Assembly (NCBI GenBank): GCA_030655075.1
Contig: JAURWE010000103.1
Span: 6,612-70,611, forward strand
Direction of reading: 5' to 3'
From: Pararhizobium sp.
Lineage (GTDB): Bacteria; Pseudomonadota; Alphaproteobacteria; Rhizobiales; Rhizobiaceae
DNA: 64,000 bases
Position 1 is the first letter of the stretch. Every line of letters starts with the position of its first letter. Below are positions 43,077 to 52,167 of this stretch, in pieces. The notes under the pieces were generated by a model. The model was not told the DNA's origin, did not search any database, and was given only the letters and a program-made list of their open reading frames with translations. A program made the position numbers and the translations under genes.

Positions 43077-44408
43077 TTAGTTGATGGAATCCGCCACTGT
43101 CGTCTGCAGCTCTTCGACCGCCTCTGCCGGCGGGGTGCCGCCATAGATCTGATGGATCGTATCGACGATCATCAGCACCACGTCGCTCCAGCCCTGCCGA
43201 AACACCGAAGTCGGGCGGGTGTGCTGCATCTGGGTTTTGACCGCTTCGACATAGCCGGGGTTGAGGGCCGCGACATAGGCCGGGTCCGCCCATGAAGAAT
43301 CGCGCGGCGCACCGCCCGTGGCCGTTCCAAGCTCAGCCGTCAGCTTCTTCGAGGTTGCCCATTGCACGAAGAGCCAGGCCGCATCCTTGTTCGGCGAGTT
43401 CTTCGGAATGGACACGCCCCAGCTCCAGTGACCGCTATAGCCGATCGAACCCTCGGAGGCGGGCAGCGGAGCGTAGCCGACCTTGCCGGCGATCGCCGAG
43501 GTTTTCGGATCTTCGAAACCGGGCCCGAAGACCGAGGCATCGACGAAGAAGGCCGCATTGCCCTGCGAGAAGAACCGGCTCGCGTCCTCCCAGCCATAGG
43601 ACAGCACGCTCGGCGGGCCGGCCTTCAGCAGGCCCGCATAATAGGACAGGCCCTTGGCAATGCGCGGGTCGTTGAAACGCGGCTTCGACCAATCACCGTC
43701 GAACCAGAGATTATAGGGAAGATCGGCCTTTTCCGTGCCCCAGGCATCAAGCACGATGCCGGTCATCGTATCGACCAGTTCGGCAGAGCGCTTGCCGCGC
43801 ATCGAGGCGCCAAAAATCTTGCCGTCGCCTTCCGCCGAAATCTTGTTGGCAGCCGCGATCAGTTCGTCCATTGTGGCGGGAAGCTTGCCGCCCAGATATT
43901 TGCCGACGAGATCCTTGTTGTAGAACAGCGTATAGGCCTCGAACGAAATCGGTATGGCGTAGAGCTGTGGATTGGCATCACCGACCGGGAAAGACGCGCC
44001 ATCGCGAAAGCCCTGCGGATAATCTGCAAGATTGTAGTCGGCCTCGGTCTTGGCTGCATCATCGATGTAAGGCGTCAGCGGCTCGACGACGCCTGCCTCC
44101 CACTGGGTGAACAGTGCAGAGTCCATCTGCACCATGTAGACATCGGCCACCGGCTCGCTTGAGCGAACCGCCAGGTTCATCCGGTCCGTATAAAGATCCT
44201 CGGCAAAGCCGTCGATCCGCACCTTGATGCCGGTCGCCGCTTCGAATTCGGTGAGATGCGTACGCAGCGACGCCGTCCAGGGATGTTCGCTGAGGAGCAC
44301 CGTTATTTCCTTGCCGGACTGCTGTTTCCAGTCGATGGCATAGGCGCTTGTGGATAGGCCGAAAGCCGCAACTGCGGCGATCAATGAGATCATTCCCCTG
44401 TTTTTCAT
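43077..44408 (-). CDS. Extracellular sugar-binding protein (importer 1)
   Basis: The 443-residue family 1 solute-binding protein has a signal peptide (MKNRGMISLIAAVAAFGLST, cleavage after SAYA). EITVLLSEHPWTASLRTHL opens the first lobe, and the ligand-cleft strands YAIPISFEAYTLFYNKDL are typical of sugar binders. ATG 44408 has GGAGCG upstream. It is the first and presumably most expressed gene of the importer operon, divergent from the oxidoreductase gene across a 208-base region with an operator-like repeat. The ligand cannot be identified from sequence; the neighbours suggest an amino sugar or oxidisable hexose derivative. Confidence 0.93.
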   Translation of the reverse strand: MKNRGMISLIAAVAAFGLSTSAYAIDWKQQSGKEITVLLSEHPWTASLRTHLTEFEAATGIKVRIDGFAEDLYTDRMNLAVRSSEPVADVYMVQMDSALFTQWEAGVVEPLTPYIDDAAKTEADYNLADYPQGFRDGASFPVGDANPQLYAIPISFEAYTLFYNKDLVGKYLGGKLPATMDELIAAANKISAEGDGKIFGASMRGKRSAELVDTMTGIVLDAWGTEKADLPYNLWFDGDWSKPRFNDPRIAKGLSYYAGLLKAGPPSVLSYGWEDASRFFSQGNAAFFVDASVFGPGFEDPKTSAIAGKVGYAPLPASEGSIGYSGHWSWGVSIPKNSPNKDAAWLFVQWATSKKLTAELGTATGGAPRDSSWADPAYVAALNPGYVEAVKTQMQHTRPTSVFRQGWSDVVLMIVDTIHQIYGGTPPAEAVEELQTTVADSIN

Positions 44409-44433
44409 TGTTCTTCGCTCCAAGGTTAGACGG

Positions 44434-44476
44434 ACATGTAGTTATGTTGACCGCTTGACAACTTGTTACTACATGT
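44434..44476. promoter_or_regulatory. Inverted-repeat operator in the divergent importer 1 / GMC promoter region
   Basis: ACATGTAGT (44434-44442) and ACTACATGT (44468-44476) are perfect reverse complements 25 bases apart. Between them lie TTATGTTGAC (44442-44451) and TTGACA (44455-44460). The ten-base TTATGTTGAC recurs upstream of the GntR gene at 46250-46259. The position between divergent transcription units makes it a probable regulatory site, most likely for that GntR protein. Confidence 0.6.
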
Positions 44477-44616
44477 TAAAGACTAGCTAACACAGGCTTG
44501 CAAACCTGTCTAGTGCCTCTCCTAAAATGGCATAATGTCGATGCAAGCCGGTTTTTGAGAACACAGCGAACTGCCTCGTTGCCATTCACCGCAACGGTAA
44601 GGATTGAAAGAACATC

Positions 44617-46215
44617 ATGAGCGTCCAGGCCTCCGAATTCGATTACGTCATTGTCGGCGCAGGGTCCGCAGGCTGCATCCTGGCAAGCCGGCTGACGGAG
44701 AATCCGGCGGTTACCGTGTGCCTTGTCGAGGCCGGGTCGAGTGACCGGAGCATCTTCATCCAGATGCCTGCGGCCCTGACCTTTCCGATCGAGAGCGATC
44801 GCTACAACTGGAAATTCGAAAGCGAGCCGGAGCCCGAGCTTCACGGCCGCAGCATCGGCCAGGCCCGCGGCCGCGGCTTGGGCGGAAGCTCGTCCATCAA
44901 CGGCATGGTCTTCGTGCGCGGCGCGGCACAGGATTATGATGGATGGCGTGACCTCGGCGCCGAGGGCTGGGACTTCAAGGATTGCCTGCCCTATTTCAAG
45001 AAGATGGAAAGTTTCGAGGGCGGCCGCGATCCTGCGCGCGGCGGATCCGGGCCGATCACCGTGGTCCGCAGCAAGGCAGAGCATCCGCTCTATCAATCCT
45101 TTCTGAAGGCAGGCCAGGAGTTCGGCCTGCGCGATGCCGGCGATTACAACAGCGGCAATCAGGAAGGCGTGCACGTCACGCAGGCCAACATTCGTGACGG
45201 CGTCCGCTGCAGCACCAGCCTTGCCTATCTGAAACCTGCGGCTGGCCGCAAAAACCTCACTATTCTCACGGGCTGCCTGGTCGAAAAGATCGATTTCGAT
45301 GGCCGCACCGCCATCGGCGTAACACTCTCTCAGCGCGGCACACGGCGACAGATCCGGGCGGCACGCGAAACCATCCTGTCCGCAGGCACGGTCGGCTCGC
45401 CGCATCTGCTGATGCTGTCGGGCATCGGCGAGCGCGGCGCGCTTTCGGCCCATGGCATTGCGTCGCTGGCGCATCTACCGGGTGTCGGCGCCGATTTGCA
45501 GGACCACGTGGTGGCGCCGCTGCGGTTCCGGTCCGCCGAAGGCGTATCGATCCGCAAGCAGCTGAACACCATCGGCCGCCTAAAGCTCGGCATCGAATGG
45601 CTGCTGTTCAAGACCGGGCTCGGCGCCACGAATTTCTTCGAAGTCGGCGCCTTCTTCAAGAGCAACGACGCGGTCGACTACTTCAACATGCAGCATGAGT
45701 TCCTGCCGTTCCTCGCCGATTTCCAGTCCGGCAAGGTGAAGATATCCGACGGTTTTCAGTATTTCGTCAGCCAGATGCGGCCGCACAGCCGTGGCAGCAT
45801 CGCGCTGAAATCCGCCGACCCGGCCGCCAAGCCGTCGATCCGCTTCAACTACCTGACGGACCGCCGCGACACATTGGAAATGATCGGCGGCATCCGCAAG
45901 ACGCTGGAGATGGCGGAGCAACCGGCCTGGTCGCGCTACAGAGGCGAAGCTGTCGAGACGCCGGACCGGAAGGCCTCCGACGCTGACATCGAAGCCTGGC
46001 TGCGCACGATCGCCAACACCGAGCACCACCCGACAAGCACCTGCCGGATGGGTTCGGACGACCTCTCCGTCGTCGATTCCTCCGGGCTCGTCCACGGTCT
46101 GGAGCGCCTGCGCATCGTCGACGGGTCTATCCTGCCGCGCGTGCCCTCGGCCAATATCAATGCGCCGATCATGATGGTGGCCGAAAAGATTGCCGACGTT
46201 ATCGCCAGGAGATAA
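44617..46215 (+). CDS. GMC family FAD oxidoreductase (choline dehydrogenase-like)
   Basis: The 532-residue flavoprotein oxidises an alcohol or sugar hydroxyl. The FAD-binding start is DYVIVGAGSAGCILASRL (residues about 9-26), and the GMC signature 1 is GRGLGGSSSINGMVFVRG. Signature 2 is around GSPHLLMLSGIG. The catalytic pair is the His in HHPTSTCRMG (470-471) with the Asn in SANINAP (about 513-515). There is no signal peptide, so it acts in the cytoplasm or at the membrane face. It heads the plus-strand unit with the regulator, kinase and SIS genes. A sugar such as one imported by importer 1 is a more likely substrate than choline, as no bet genes are present. Confidence 0.9.
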   Translation: MSVQASEFDYVIVGAGSAGCILASRLTENPAVTVCLVEAGSSDRSIFIQMPAALTFPIESDRYNWKFESEPEPELHGRSIGQARGRGLGGSSSINGMVFVRGAAQDYDGWRDLGAEGWDFKDCLPYFKKMESFEGGRDPARGGSGPITVVRSKAEHPLYQSFLKAGQEFGLRDAGDYNSGNQEGVHVTQANIRDGVRCSTSLAYLKPAAGRKNLTILTGCLVEKIDFDGRTAIGVTLSQRGTRRQIRAARETILSAGTVGSPHLLMLSGIGERGALSAHGIASLAHLPGVGADLQDHVVAPLRFRSAEGVSIRKQLNTIGRLKLGIEWLLFKTGLGATNFFEVGAFFKSNDAVDYFNMQHEFLPFLADFQSGKVKISDGFQYFVSQMRPHSRGSIALKSADPAAKPSIRFNYLTDRRDTLEMIGGIRKTLEMAEQPAWSRYRGEAVETPDRKASDADIEAWLRTIANTEHHPTSTCRMGSDDLSVVDSSGLVHGLERLRIVDGSILPRVPSANINAPIMMVAEKIADVIARR

Positions 46216-46249
46216 CAGCTGAGGCAAAAGCCGGCCCATGGCTTGAGAC

Positions 46250-46261
46250 TTATGTTGACAA
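46250..46261 (+). promoter_or_regulatory. Second copy of the TTATGTTGAC motif, upstream of the GntR gene
   Basis: TTATGTTGACAA, 57 bases before the regulator's GTG start, shares its first ten bases with 44442-44451. It also contains a TTGACA -35-like box. It may mark an autoregulated internal promoter. Confidence 0.4.
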
Positions 46262-46317
46262 GTTAGAGAGCGGCGGCCTTTGCTCTCGCGATCGAAATGA
46301 ACTGAAAAGAGAAGAAC

Positions 46318-47070
46318 GTGTCCGACACCTGGAAGAAACCCATCCGCAAGAGCGGCGCCGTCCCGATGTATATTCAGGTGGCGGAAATTCTCGACACGGC
46401 GGTCAAGTCGCGCGGCGACGCCACCTATGCGCTTCCCTCCGAAGGCGAACTGTCCCGCGAATTCGGCGTCTCCCGCGTCACGGTCCGCCAGGCGCTGAAG
46501 CAGCTCGAGACGCGCGGCGTCATCTACAGCGAGCACGGCCGGGGCTATTTCAAGACCGCGTCGCGCATGCGCGGCGTCTCGGGCTTCCACAGTTTTACCT
46601 CCGAAGTGCGCAGGCTCGGCGGCACGCCGAGTTCCGCCATCATTGACTACCGCGACGGCGAGAAACTGCCCGCCCGGTTTCAGGGCCATCTCGAAGCCAG
46701 CAGCGACAACAGCGCCGATTTCATCTTCCTGCGCCGCGTGCGCTCGATCGATGGCAACCCCGTCGCGATCGAGGATGCCTACCTGCCGGCCCGGCTCTAT
46801 CCCTCCGCCACGCGCGCCATTTTCGAGGGCTCGTCCCTTTATGACGAAATGACGTCGACATGGGGCATCGTGCCGACCTGGACGGACGCCCTGTTCGAGC
46901 CGGTCGCCGCAAATGCGGAAGAAGCGGCGCTGCTGCAGATCGCGGAAGGATCACCAGTCATCACCGTCTGGCGCGTCACCGTCACCGATACGGACCAGGC
47001 CGTCGAATACGTGCGCTCGGTCTACAAGGGCGACGGCTTCATGCTTAACGTCAACCGGTACCGGTTGTAG
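46318..47070 (+). CDS. GntR family transcriptional regulator, HutC/UTRA subfamily
   Basis: The 250-residue regulator has an N-terminal winged HTH (residues about 12-80, with YALPSEGELSREFGVSRVTV and the recognition helix RQALKQLETRGVI). A UTRA ligand-binding domain covers 90-245 (FIFLRRVRSIDGNPVAIEDA, VITVWRVTVTDTDQAVEYV). This subfamily includes NagR/YvoA, which responds to glucosamine phosphates, and other sugar-phosphate sensors. The GTG at 46318 is preceded by AGAGAAG. It is expected to control the flanking divergent units, probably as a repressor released by a pathway intermediate. Confidence 0.92.
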   Translation: MSDTWKKPIRKSGAVPMYIQVAEILDTAVKSRGDATYALPSEGELSREFGVSRVTVRQALKQLETRGVIYSEHGRGYFKTASRMRGVSGFHSFTSEVRRLGGTPSSAIIDYRDGEKLPARFQGHLEASSDNSADFIFLRRVRSIDGNPVAIEDAYLPARLYPSATRAIFEGSSLYDEMTSTWGIVPTWTDALFEPVAANAEEAALLQIAEGSPVITVWRVTVTDTDQAVEYVRSVYKGDGFMLNVNRYRL

Positions 47071-47073
47071 GGG

Positions 47074-48048
47074 ATGGCCGTGTCGAAACCAACCCACGCG
47101 ATCGGCATCGACATCGGCGGCGGCAGCACGAAGATCGGTCTCGTGTCGTCCGAAGGCGTGGTCGAAGATCGCGTGCGTTTGGTCATCGAGCCCGGCGACG
47201 ATGCAACAACCATCGTCGCTCAGTATGCTGCGGCGATCCGCGAGATCATGGCACACAACCCCGCCGCCCGGCCCATCGGCATCGGTATCGGCTTTCCGGG
47301 CCTCATCCACCCCGATAATCTTTCGGGGACGCTCGGCAACATCCCGGCCCTGGACGATTTCCCGCTCGCCGAAAGCATCGGGCGGCCGTTTTCGCTTGCC
47401 GCCCGCATGGAGAACGACGCCACCGCCGCCGGCCTTGCCGAAGCCATGTTCGGGCGCGACCGGGAGGCAGGCCGCCTGTTGCTGATCACGGCCGGAACCG
47501 GGATTGGCGTCGCCTTCACGGTGGATGGAAAACCGTTTGTCACCTATGGCGGCTGCCTCGGCGACGCCGGTCACGTCATCATGAACATCGACCAGCCGAA
47601 ACGATGCCGCCAGGGCTGTCTCGGTTGCCTGGAATCGATGGCCTCGGGTCATGCCCTGAATGGCACGGCATCCAGCTATGCCTGCGCCAATCCCCACAGC
47701 GCCATTGCAAAACGCGCAGCTCAGCGCGGCCAGCCCGCCGATGCCTCGGACATTGTTTACTGCGCGCTCGACGGTGATGCGGCCGCCATAGGCATCCTGG
47801 ACGAGGCTGGCCGCCTGATCGGCCGCGCGGCCGCCACCTGGGCGCACATCTTTGCCCCCTCGGTCATCCTTGTCGGCGGCGGTCTCAGTGCGGCCGGCGA
47901 TCTCCTGCTGAAGCCCATCGAAGACGAGGCCCGTCTCTGCGGCCTCGATCTCTACCTGAAAAATGTGCGCTTCGCCCTCGCCTCGCTCGGCAACGACGCC
48001 GGAATGATCGGCGCCGCCGCCCAGATATTTCTCAAACAAACAGCCTGA
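47074..48048 (+). CDS. ROK family sugar kinase
   Basis: The 324-residue protein is a probable hexose or amino-sugar kinase of the ROK family. The ATP-binding GIDIGGGSTKIGLV is at residues 11-24. The central catalytic region includes ENDATAAGLAEAMFG and TAGTGIGVAF. The ROK zinc site is GHVIMNID followed by a Cys cluster (CRQGCLGCLE). It lacks an N-terminal HTH, so it is a kinase and not a NagC-type repressor. It begins three bases after the regulator stop. With the SIS gene it suggests phosphorylation followed by isomerisation or deamination. Confidence 0.9.
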   Translation: MAVSKPTHAIGIDIGGGSTKIGLVSSEGVVEDRVRLVIEPGDDATTIVAQYAAAIREIMAHNPAARPIGIGIGFPGLIHPDNLSGTLGNIPALDDFPLAESIGRPFSLAARMENDATAAGLAEAMFGRDREAGRLLLITAGTGIGVAFTVDGKPFVTYGGCLGDAGHVIMNIDQPKRCRQGCLGCLESMASGHALNGTASSYACANPHSAIAKRAAQRGQPADASDIVYCALDGDAAAIGILDEAGRLIGRAAATWAHIFAPSVILVGGGLSAAGDLLLKPIEDEARLCGLDLYLKNVRFALASLGNDAGMIGAAAQIFLKQTA

Positions 48049-48058
48049 TGGAGTTTCC

Positions 48059-49114
48059 GTGTCCAAATCCTACCTCGATGAAATCGCCGAACAGCCCGCC
48101 GCAATCCGCTCCATGGCGAAGTTCCTGACGACAGACTTTGCTGGCAAGGTCGAAGGACTGCGGGCCGCAATCGACAGCGGCGTCATCCGGCACCTCATCC
48201 TGACAGGCATGGGTGGTTCGCTCTTCAGCGCCTATGGCACATGGCTGCGCCTCAGCGAAGGCCTGAACATTCCGGTCTCACTCTGGGATACATCCGAGCT
48301 CATTCAGCAGGCGCCCGCACTGCTGCGCGACGGCACGATGATCATCGCCATCTCCCAGTCCGGCGAAAGCGTCGAGCTTCGCCGCATGGCCGAGATCGAT
48401 ACGGCATCGAGTCTGCGCGTCAGCATCACCAACACACCGGAAAACTCTCTGACCCGCTGGGCGGGGTTGTCGATGGCAACCGAAGTCGGACCGGAGCAAA
48501 CTGTTTCGACCAAGACCTATACGGCCGGGCTTGTTGCTCTCTACATTCTGGAAACGCTGTTGCTGGGCGGCAAGAACGATCTGCAGCAGGAGATTGATGC
48601 GCTGGCGGACAGCGTCGAGACGCTGATCCCGCAGATGCAGACTGAAGCGCCAAAACTTCTCGCCTTCATCGGCCACGACCAGCCCATCGTCTTCATCGGC
48701 CGGGGAACGAGTTACGGCAGTGCCGCGATGGCAGCCCTTGTCACTGCCGAAGCCGCCAAGGCGTACACAAGTGCACTGTCAGGCGGCCAGTTTCGCCACG
48801 GACCGCTGGAACTGGTCCGCGACGGCTTTCGCAGCATCCTCTTCATGGGCGACGGTGCCGGACGCAGCCTGAACGCCAAGACAGCCAACGACATTGCCGG
48901 TTTTGGCGGCCGTTGCCTGGTGATCGAGCCGGAAGATGCAAACACCGCTGCGTCCGCCAGCGTGCAGACGCTCGCCCTGCCGAAAGTCGCCGAAGGGCTC
49001 CTGCCCGTTCTCGAAATTCTGCCCATCCAGCTCCTGATGGTTCCCATGGCCATCGCCCGCAGCTTCGAACCGGCAAAATTCCTCAACGGATCGAAAATCA
49101 CCATCATCGAATGA
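48059..49114 (+). CDS. Double-SIS domain protein, GlmS-isomerase/NagB-II type
   Basis: This 351-residue protein consists of two sugar-isomerase domains. The first has LILTGMGGSLFSAYG and AISQSGESVELRR. The second has IVFIGRGTSYGSAAMAALV and SGGQFRHGPLELV. It corresponds to the isomerase half of GlmS without the glutaminase domain, as in AgaS, FrlB and the NagB-II glucosamine-6-phosphate deaminases. The GTG at 48059 has GGAG upstream. Its place directly after a ROK kinase makes deamination or isomerisation of an amino-sugar phosphate the most likely role. Confidence 0.9.
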   Translation: MSKSYLDEIAEQPAAIRSMAKFLTTDFAGKVEGLRAAIDSGVIRHLILTGMGGSLFSAYGTWLRLSEGLNIPVSLWDTSELIQQAPALLRDGTMIIAISQSGESVELRRMAEIDTASSLRVSITNTPENSLTRWAGLSMATEVGPEQTVSTKTYTAGLVALYILETLLLGGKNDLQQEIDALADSVETLIPQMQTEAPKLLAFIGHDQPIVFIGRGTSYGSAAMAALVTAEAAKAYTSALSGGQFRHGPLELVRDGFRSILFMGDGAGRSLNAKTANDIAGFGGRCLVIEPEDANTAASASVQTLALPKVAEGLLPVLEILPIQLLMVPMAIARSFEPAKFLNGSKITIIE

Positions 49115-49137
49115 TGAAGCCGCCGGTGCGAATTGCG

Positions 49138-49164
49138 TGTGGTGTGGGCTGAAGCCCACCCACA
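49138..49164. terminator. Convergent hairpin between the SIS gene and importer 2
   Basis: TGTGG-T-GTGGGC pairs with GCCCACCCACA across a four-base loop, with one bulged T. It sits between two convergent units but has no T-run, so its termination strength is doubtful. Confidence 0.4.
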
Positions 49165-49189
49165 ACAGCGCCTTCAACCGTTCTCCCGC

Positions 49190-50278
49190 TCAGGCCAAAA
49201 TGCTCAACCCGGTTGCCGCATCGAATAGATGCAGCCGCGTCTCGTCGGCAATGAAGTCTACCCTGTCGCCTTGGCTCGGACATGCGCTCGCTTTCACCAG
49301 CGCCCCGATTTCCTGTCCGCCAAACATGAACGTCACCAGCGCATCGTTGCCATGGAACTCGACCAGGTCTGCGGTCCCGGCGACCCGGTTGGCTGCCGTG
49401 GCGTCGCCGTTTGCCACACGCAGATCGGCCGGGCGTATGCCCATCACGACCTTCATGCCGTCCGACAAGAGAAACCGGCTGCCAGACACGGAGAATGCAC
49501 CACCCTGCACATGCAGCAACCATCCGGCGCCGTCCTTCCGGGCGGTCGCCTCGATGAAATTCATGTTCGGCGTCCCGATAAATCCGGCAACAAACAGCGT
49601 GCGCGGCCGCTCATAGATTTCTGCGGGGGTGCCGACCTGTTCGATACTGCCCTCCTTCATCAAGACGATACGGTCGGCGAGCGTCATGGCCTCGAGCTGA
49701 TCATGGGTGACATAGATGGTCGTGGTTTTCAGCTTCTGGTGCAGCCTGGCGATCTCGACACGCATGTGGTTGCGCAGTTTTGCGTCAAGATTGGAAAGGG
49801 GCTCGTCGAACAGGAAGACACGTGGCGTCTTGATCATCGCCCGGGCGATGGCCACACGCTGCTGCTGTCCGCCCGACAGGGCCGCCGGCTTGCGTTCGAG
49901 ATAAGGATCAAGCCCGAGCGTCGCCGAGACGGCGCGGATGCGCTGGTCGATCTCAGCCACCGGAATCTTCATGCGTTTGAGGCCGAAAGCGATGTTGTCG
50001 TAGATCGTCATATGCGGATAGAGCGCATAGTTTTGGAAAACCATGGCAACGCCGCGATCGCGCGGCGGCAGGTCGTTGACCGTCGTACCGCCGATGATGA
50101 CATCGCCGCCGGATATGTCTTCAAGGCCTGCAATCATCCGCATCAGCGTCGACTTGCCACAACCGGATGGGCCCAGGAACACGACGAACTCTTGGTCAGC
50201 CACATCAAGGTTGAAGTCCTTGATGACGCTGATTGCCCCATAGGATTTGTCGACATGGGAACATACGATATTCGCCAT
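49190..50278 (-). CDS. Carbohydrate ABC transporter ATP-binding protein, UgpC/SmoK type (importer 2)
   Basis: The 362-residue ATPase has canonical motifs: Walker A GPSGCGKST, LSGGQQQRVAIARA, VFLFDEPLSNLDAKLRNHMR. A MalK-type C-terminal regulatory domain follows (VVMGIRPADLRVANGD). It is the last gene of importer 2, one base after the dehydrogenase stop. It differs enough from the ATPase of importer 1 that the two systems are not a recent duplication. Confidence 0.93.
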   Translation of the reverse strand: MANIVCSHVDKSYGAISVIKDFNLDVADQEFVVFLGPSGCGKSTLMRMIAGLEDISGGDVIIGGTTVNDLPPRDRGVAMVFQNYALYPHMTIYDNIAFGLKRMKIPVAEIDQRIRAVSATLGLDPYLERKPAALSGGQQQRVAIARAMIKTPRVFLFDEPLSNLDAKLRNHMRVEIARLHQKLKTTTIYVTHDQLEAMTLADRIVLMKEGSIEQVGTPAEIYERPRTLFVAGFIGTPNMNFIEATARKDGAGWLLHVQGGAFSVSGSRFLLSDGMKVVMGIRPADLRVANGDATAANRVAGTADLVEFHGNDALVTFMFGGQEIGALVKASACPSQGDRVDFIADETRLHLFDAATGLSILA

Positions 50279-50279
50279 T

Positions 50280-51326
50280 TCAGTTCTCCCCGTTTTGCAT
50301 CAGAATCTGGATCTTCACGTCGCTGGGATTGGCGGCCGCTGCCCGCTCGAATGCTTTGATGCTGTCCTTGAAATCGAATGTGCAGGTGATCAGCGGCTTC
50401 AGATCGACCTTGCCGGAGGCAATCAGCGCCAGGGCACGATCGAAAATATTGGCATAGCGAAACACGGTCTCGATGCGAATTTCCCTGGAGATGGCGCCGG
50501 GCACATCGAGCTCCACCGGTTCGACCGGCAGCCCGACCAGAACCAGCGCGCCGCCCGGCCGCAGCAGATCGAAAATACCTCTGAAGGCCTTGGGACTGCC
50601 GCTTGCCTCGAACACCAAATCCGCGCCCCAGCCCGCCGTTTCGCGCTTGATGACATCGGCAAAGGCGGTTTCGGAAATATTGACCGGCGTAATGCCCGGA
50701 TAGCGGCCGGCGATCGCCAGCTTTTCGGCACTGAAATCCGAGATGAAAACCCGGCTGCAGCCACCGGCCAGGGCGGCCAGGGCCACCATGATCCCGATCG
50801 GCCCACAGCCGATCACGGCGGCCACATCGCCCGGCATGATCCGCGCCCGGGCGGCCGCCTGCATGCCGACCGCGAAAGGCTCGACCATCGCGCCTTCGGC
50901 AAAGGAGACGGTGGCCGGCAGGTGATAGGTAAATGCTGCCGGGTGCACGGCATAGGCCGTCAGGATGCCATGGTGGGGCGGCGTCGCCCAGAAGCGGACA
51001 TTCGGATCAATGTTGTACAATCCGAGTTTGGATGCCCGCGACGACAGGTCGGGAACGCCTGGTTCCATGCAGACCCGGTCACCAACGGCAAGATTGCTGA
51101 CATTGCTGCCGATCGCGGTAATGGTGCCCGCCGCCTCGTGGCCAAGCACCATCGGCGCACGCACCGCATAGGGGCCGATGGCGCCATGCGTGTAGTAGTG
51201 CACGTCGCTTCCGCAGACACCGACCGTATGAATGGCGATCTTGACGTCATCGGGCCCGATATCGAGCGGAAGATCGATGTCCCGGAGGCTGAGCACGCCC
51301 TTTTGCTCGAGAACCAGCGCTTGCAT
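50280..51326 (-). CDS. Zinc-dependent alcohol dehydrogenase, polyol (sorbitol/xylitol) dehydrogenase type
   Basis: The 348-residue medium-chain dehydrogenase has catalytic zinc ligands in GVCGSDVHYY (Cys) and LGHEAAGTI (His-Glu). The Rossmann nucleotide site is VIGCGPIGIMVALAALAGG, followed by an acidic residue that indicates NAD(H). The structural-zinc cysteine cluster present in many relatives is missing: PGVPDLSSRASKLGLYN stands in its place. It probably oxidises the polyol imported by importer 2 to the ketose. ATG 51326 fits the family start MQALVLEQ. Confidence 0.9.
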   Translation of the reverse strand: MQALVLEQKGVLSLRDIDLPLDIGPDDVKIAIHTVGVCGSDVHYYTHGAIGPYAVRAPMVLGHEAAGTITAIGSNVSNLAVGDRVCMEPGVPDLSSRASKLGLYNIDPNVRFWATPPHHGILTAYAVHPAAFTYHLPATVSFAEGAMVEPFAVGMQAAARARIMPGDVAAVIGCGPIGIMVALAALAGGCSRVFISDFSAEKLAIAGRYPGITPVNISETAFADVIKRETAGWGADLVFEASGSPKAFRGIFDLLRPGGALVLVGLPVEPVELDVPGAISREIRIETVFRYANIFDRALALIASGKVDLKPLITCTFDFKDSIKAFERAAAANPSDVKIQILMQNGEN

Positions 51327-51345
51327 TGTCTGTTCCTTTGAATGG

Positions 51346-52167
51346 TTAGGATGTCTTGCGCCGGAAAGCGCTGTTGAGCATGCCGCTGAGAATGCCGATG
51401 AACAGCAGGGGCGGTATCGAAAGCAGGACGACCGAGGCGTTGAGGATGCCCCAGGGCACATCGCGTCCAAGCTGGGTCAATTCCGATGCGACGATCGGCA
51501 GGGTCTTGGCATCGGAAGTCGTCAGCATCAGCGCGATCAGAAACTCGTTCCAGACCAAGACGAAGCTGAAGGCGACCGCGCCGATCAGCGACCGGGAAGC
51601 GATCGGCAGGGCAATGAGGAAGAAAATCGCATAGGGCCCATAACCATCGACCCGTGCGGCCTCCTCGACTTCCTTTGGCACCCGGGCGAAGGCCGGAACG
51701 CTCAGCCAGATGACGGTGGCGAGCGTCAGGAGCGTATAGGTCACGATCATCGCCAGCCGGGTGTCGTAGAGGCCGAAATCAAGCCAGATGACCATCAGCG
51801 GAATGGCGACGGCGACCGGCGGCAGGAACCGCAGCGACAGCACGAAGAACTGGATGTCGTTCGACCAGCGGTTGGGGTAGCGCGCCAGGGCGTAGGCTGC
51901 CGGCAGACCCAAGAGGGCGCCGATCAGAACGGAAGCACCGGATATCAGCAAGGAGTTGACCAGCCCCTCGAAGACACTCTCACGGCCCAGCACATAGGCA
52001 AAATTGTCGAGCGTCGGCGTAAAGAAAAACAGCGGCGTCGGCGTGACGATGTCGACCCGGTTCTTGAAGGCATTCAGCACCGTCCAGAAGACCGGGAAAA
52101 CCGCTGAAAACGCCGCCGCAAGCAGGATAAGACGGCCGGCGAACCGGCCCGGGCTGTTGGCGCTCAT
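51346..52167 (-). CDS. Carbohydrate ABC transporter permease, MalG type (importer 2)
   Basis: The 273-residue, six-helix permease has the EAA loop EEAARVDGYGPYAIFFLIALPIA (seen as VEEAARVDGYGP). It begins 19 bases before the dehydrogenase in the operon order, and its ATG overlaps the partner permease stop by four bases. Confidence 0.93.
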   Translation of the reverse strand: MSANSPGRFAGRLILLAAAFSAVFPVFWTVLNAFKNRVDIVTPTPLFFFTPTLDNFAYVLGRESVFEGLVNSLLISGASVLIGALLGLPAAYALARYPNRWSNDIQFFVLSLRFLPPVAVAIPLMVIWLDFGLYDTRLAMIVTYTLLTLATVIWLSVPAFARVPKEVEEAARVDGYGPYAIFFLIALPIASRSLIGAVAFSFVLVWNEFLIALMLTTSDAKTLPIVASELTQLGRDVPWGILNASVVLLSIPPLLFIGILSGMLNSAFRRKTS

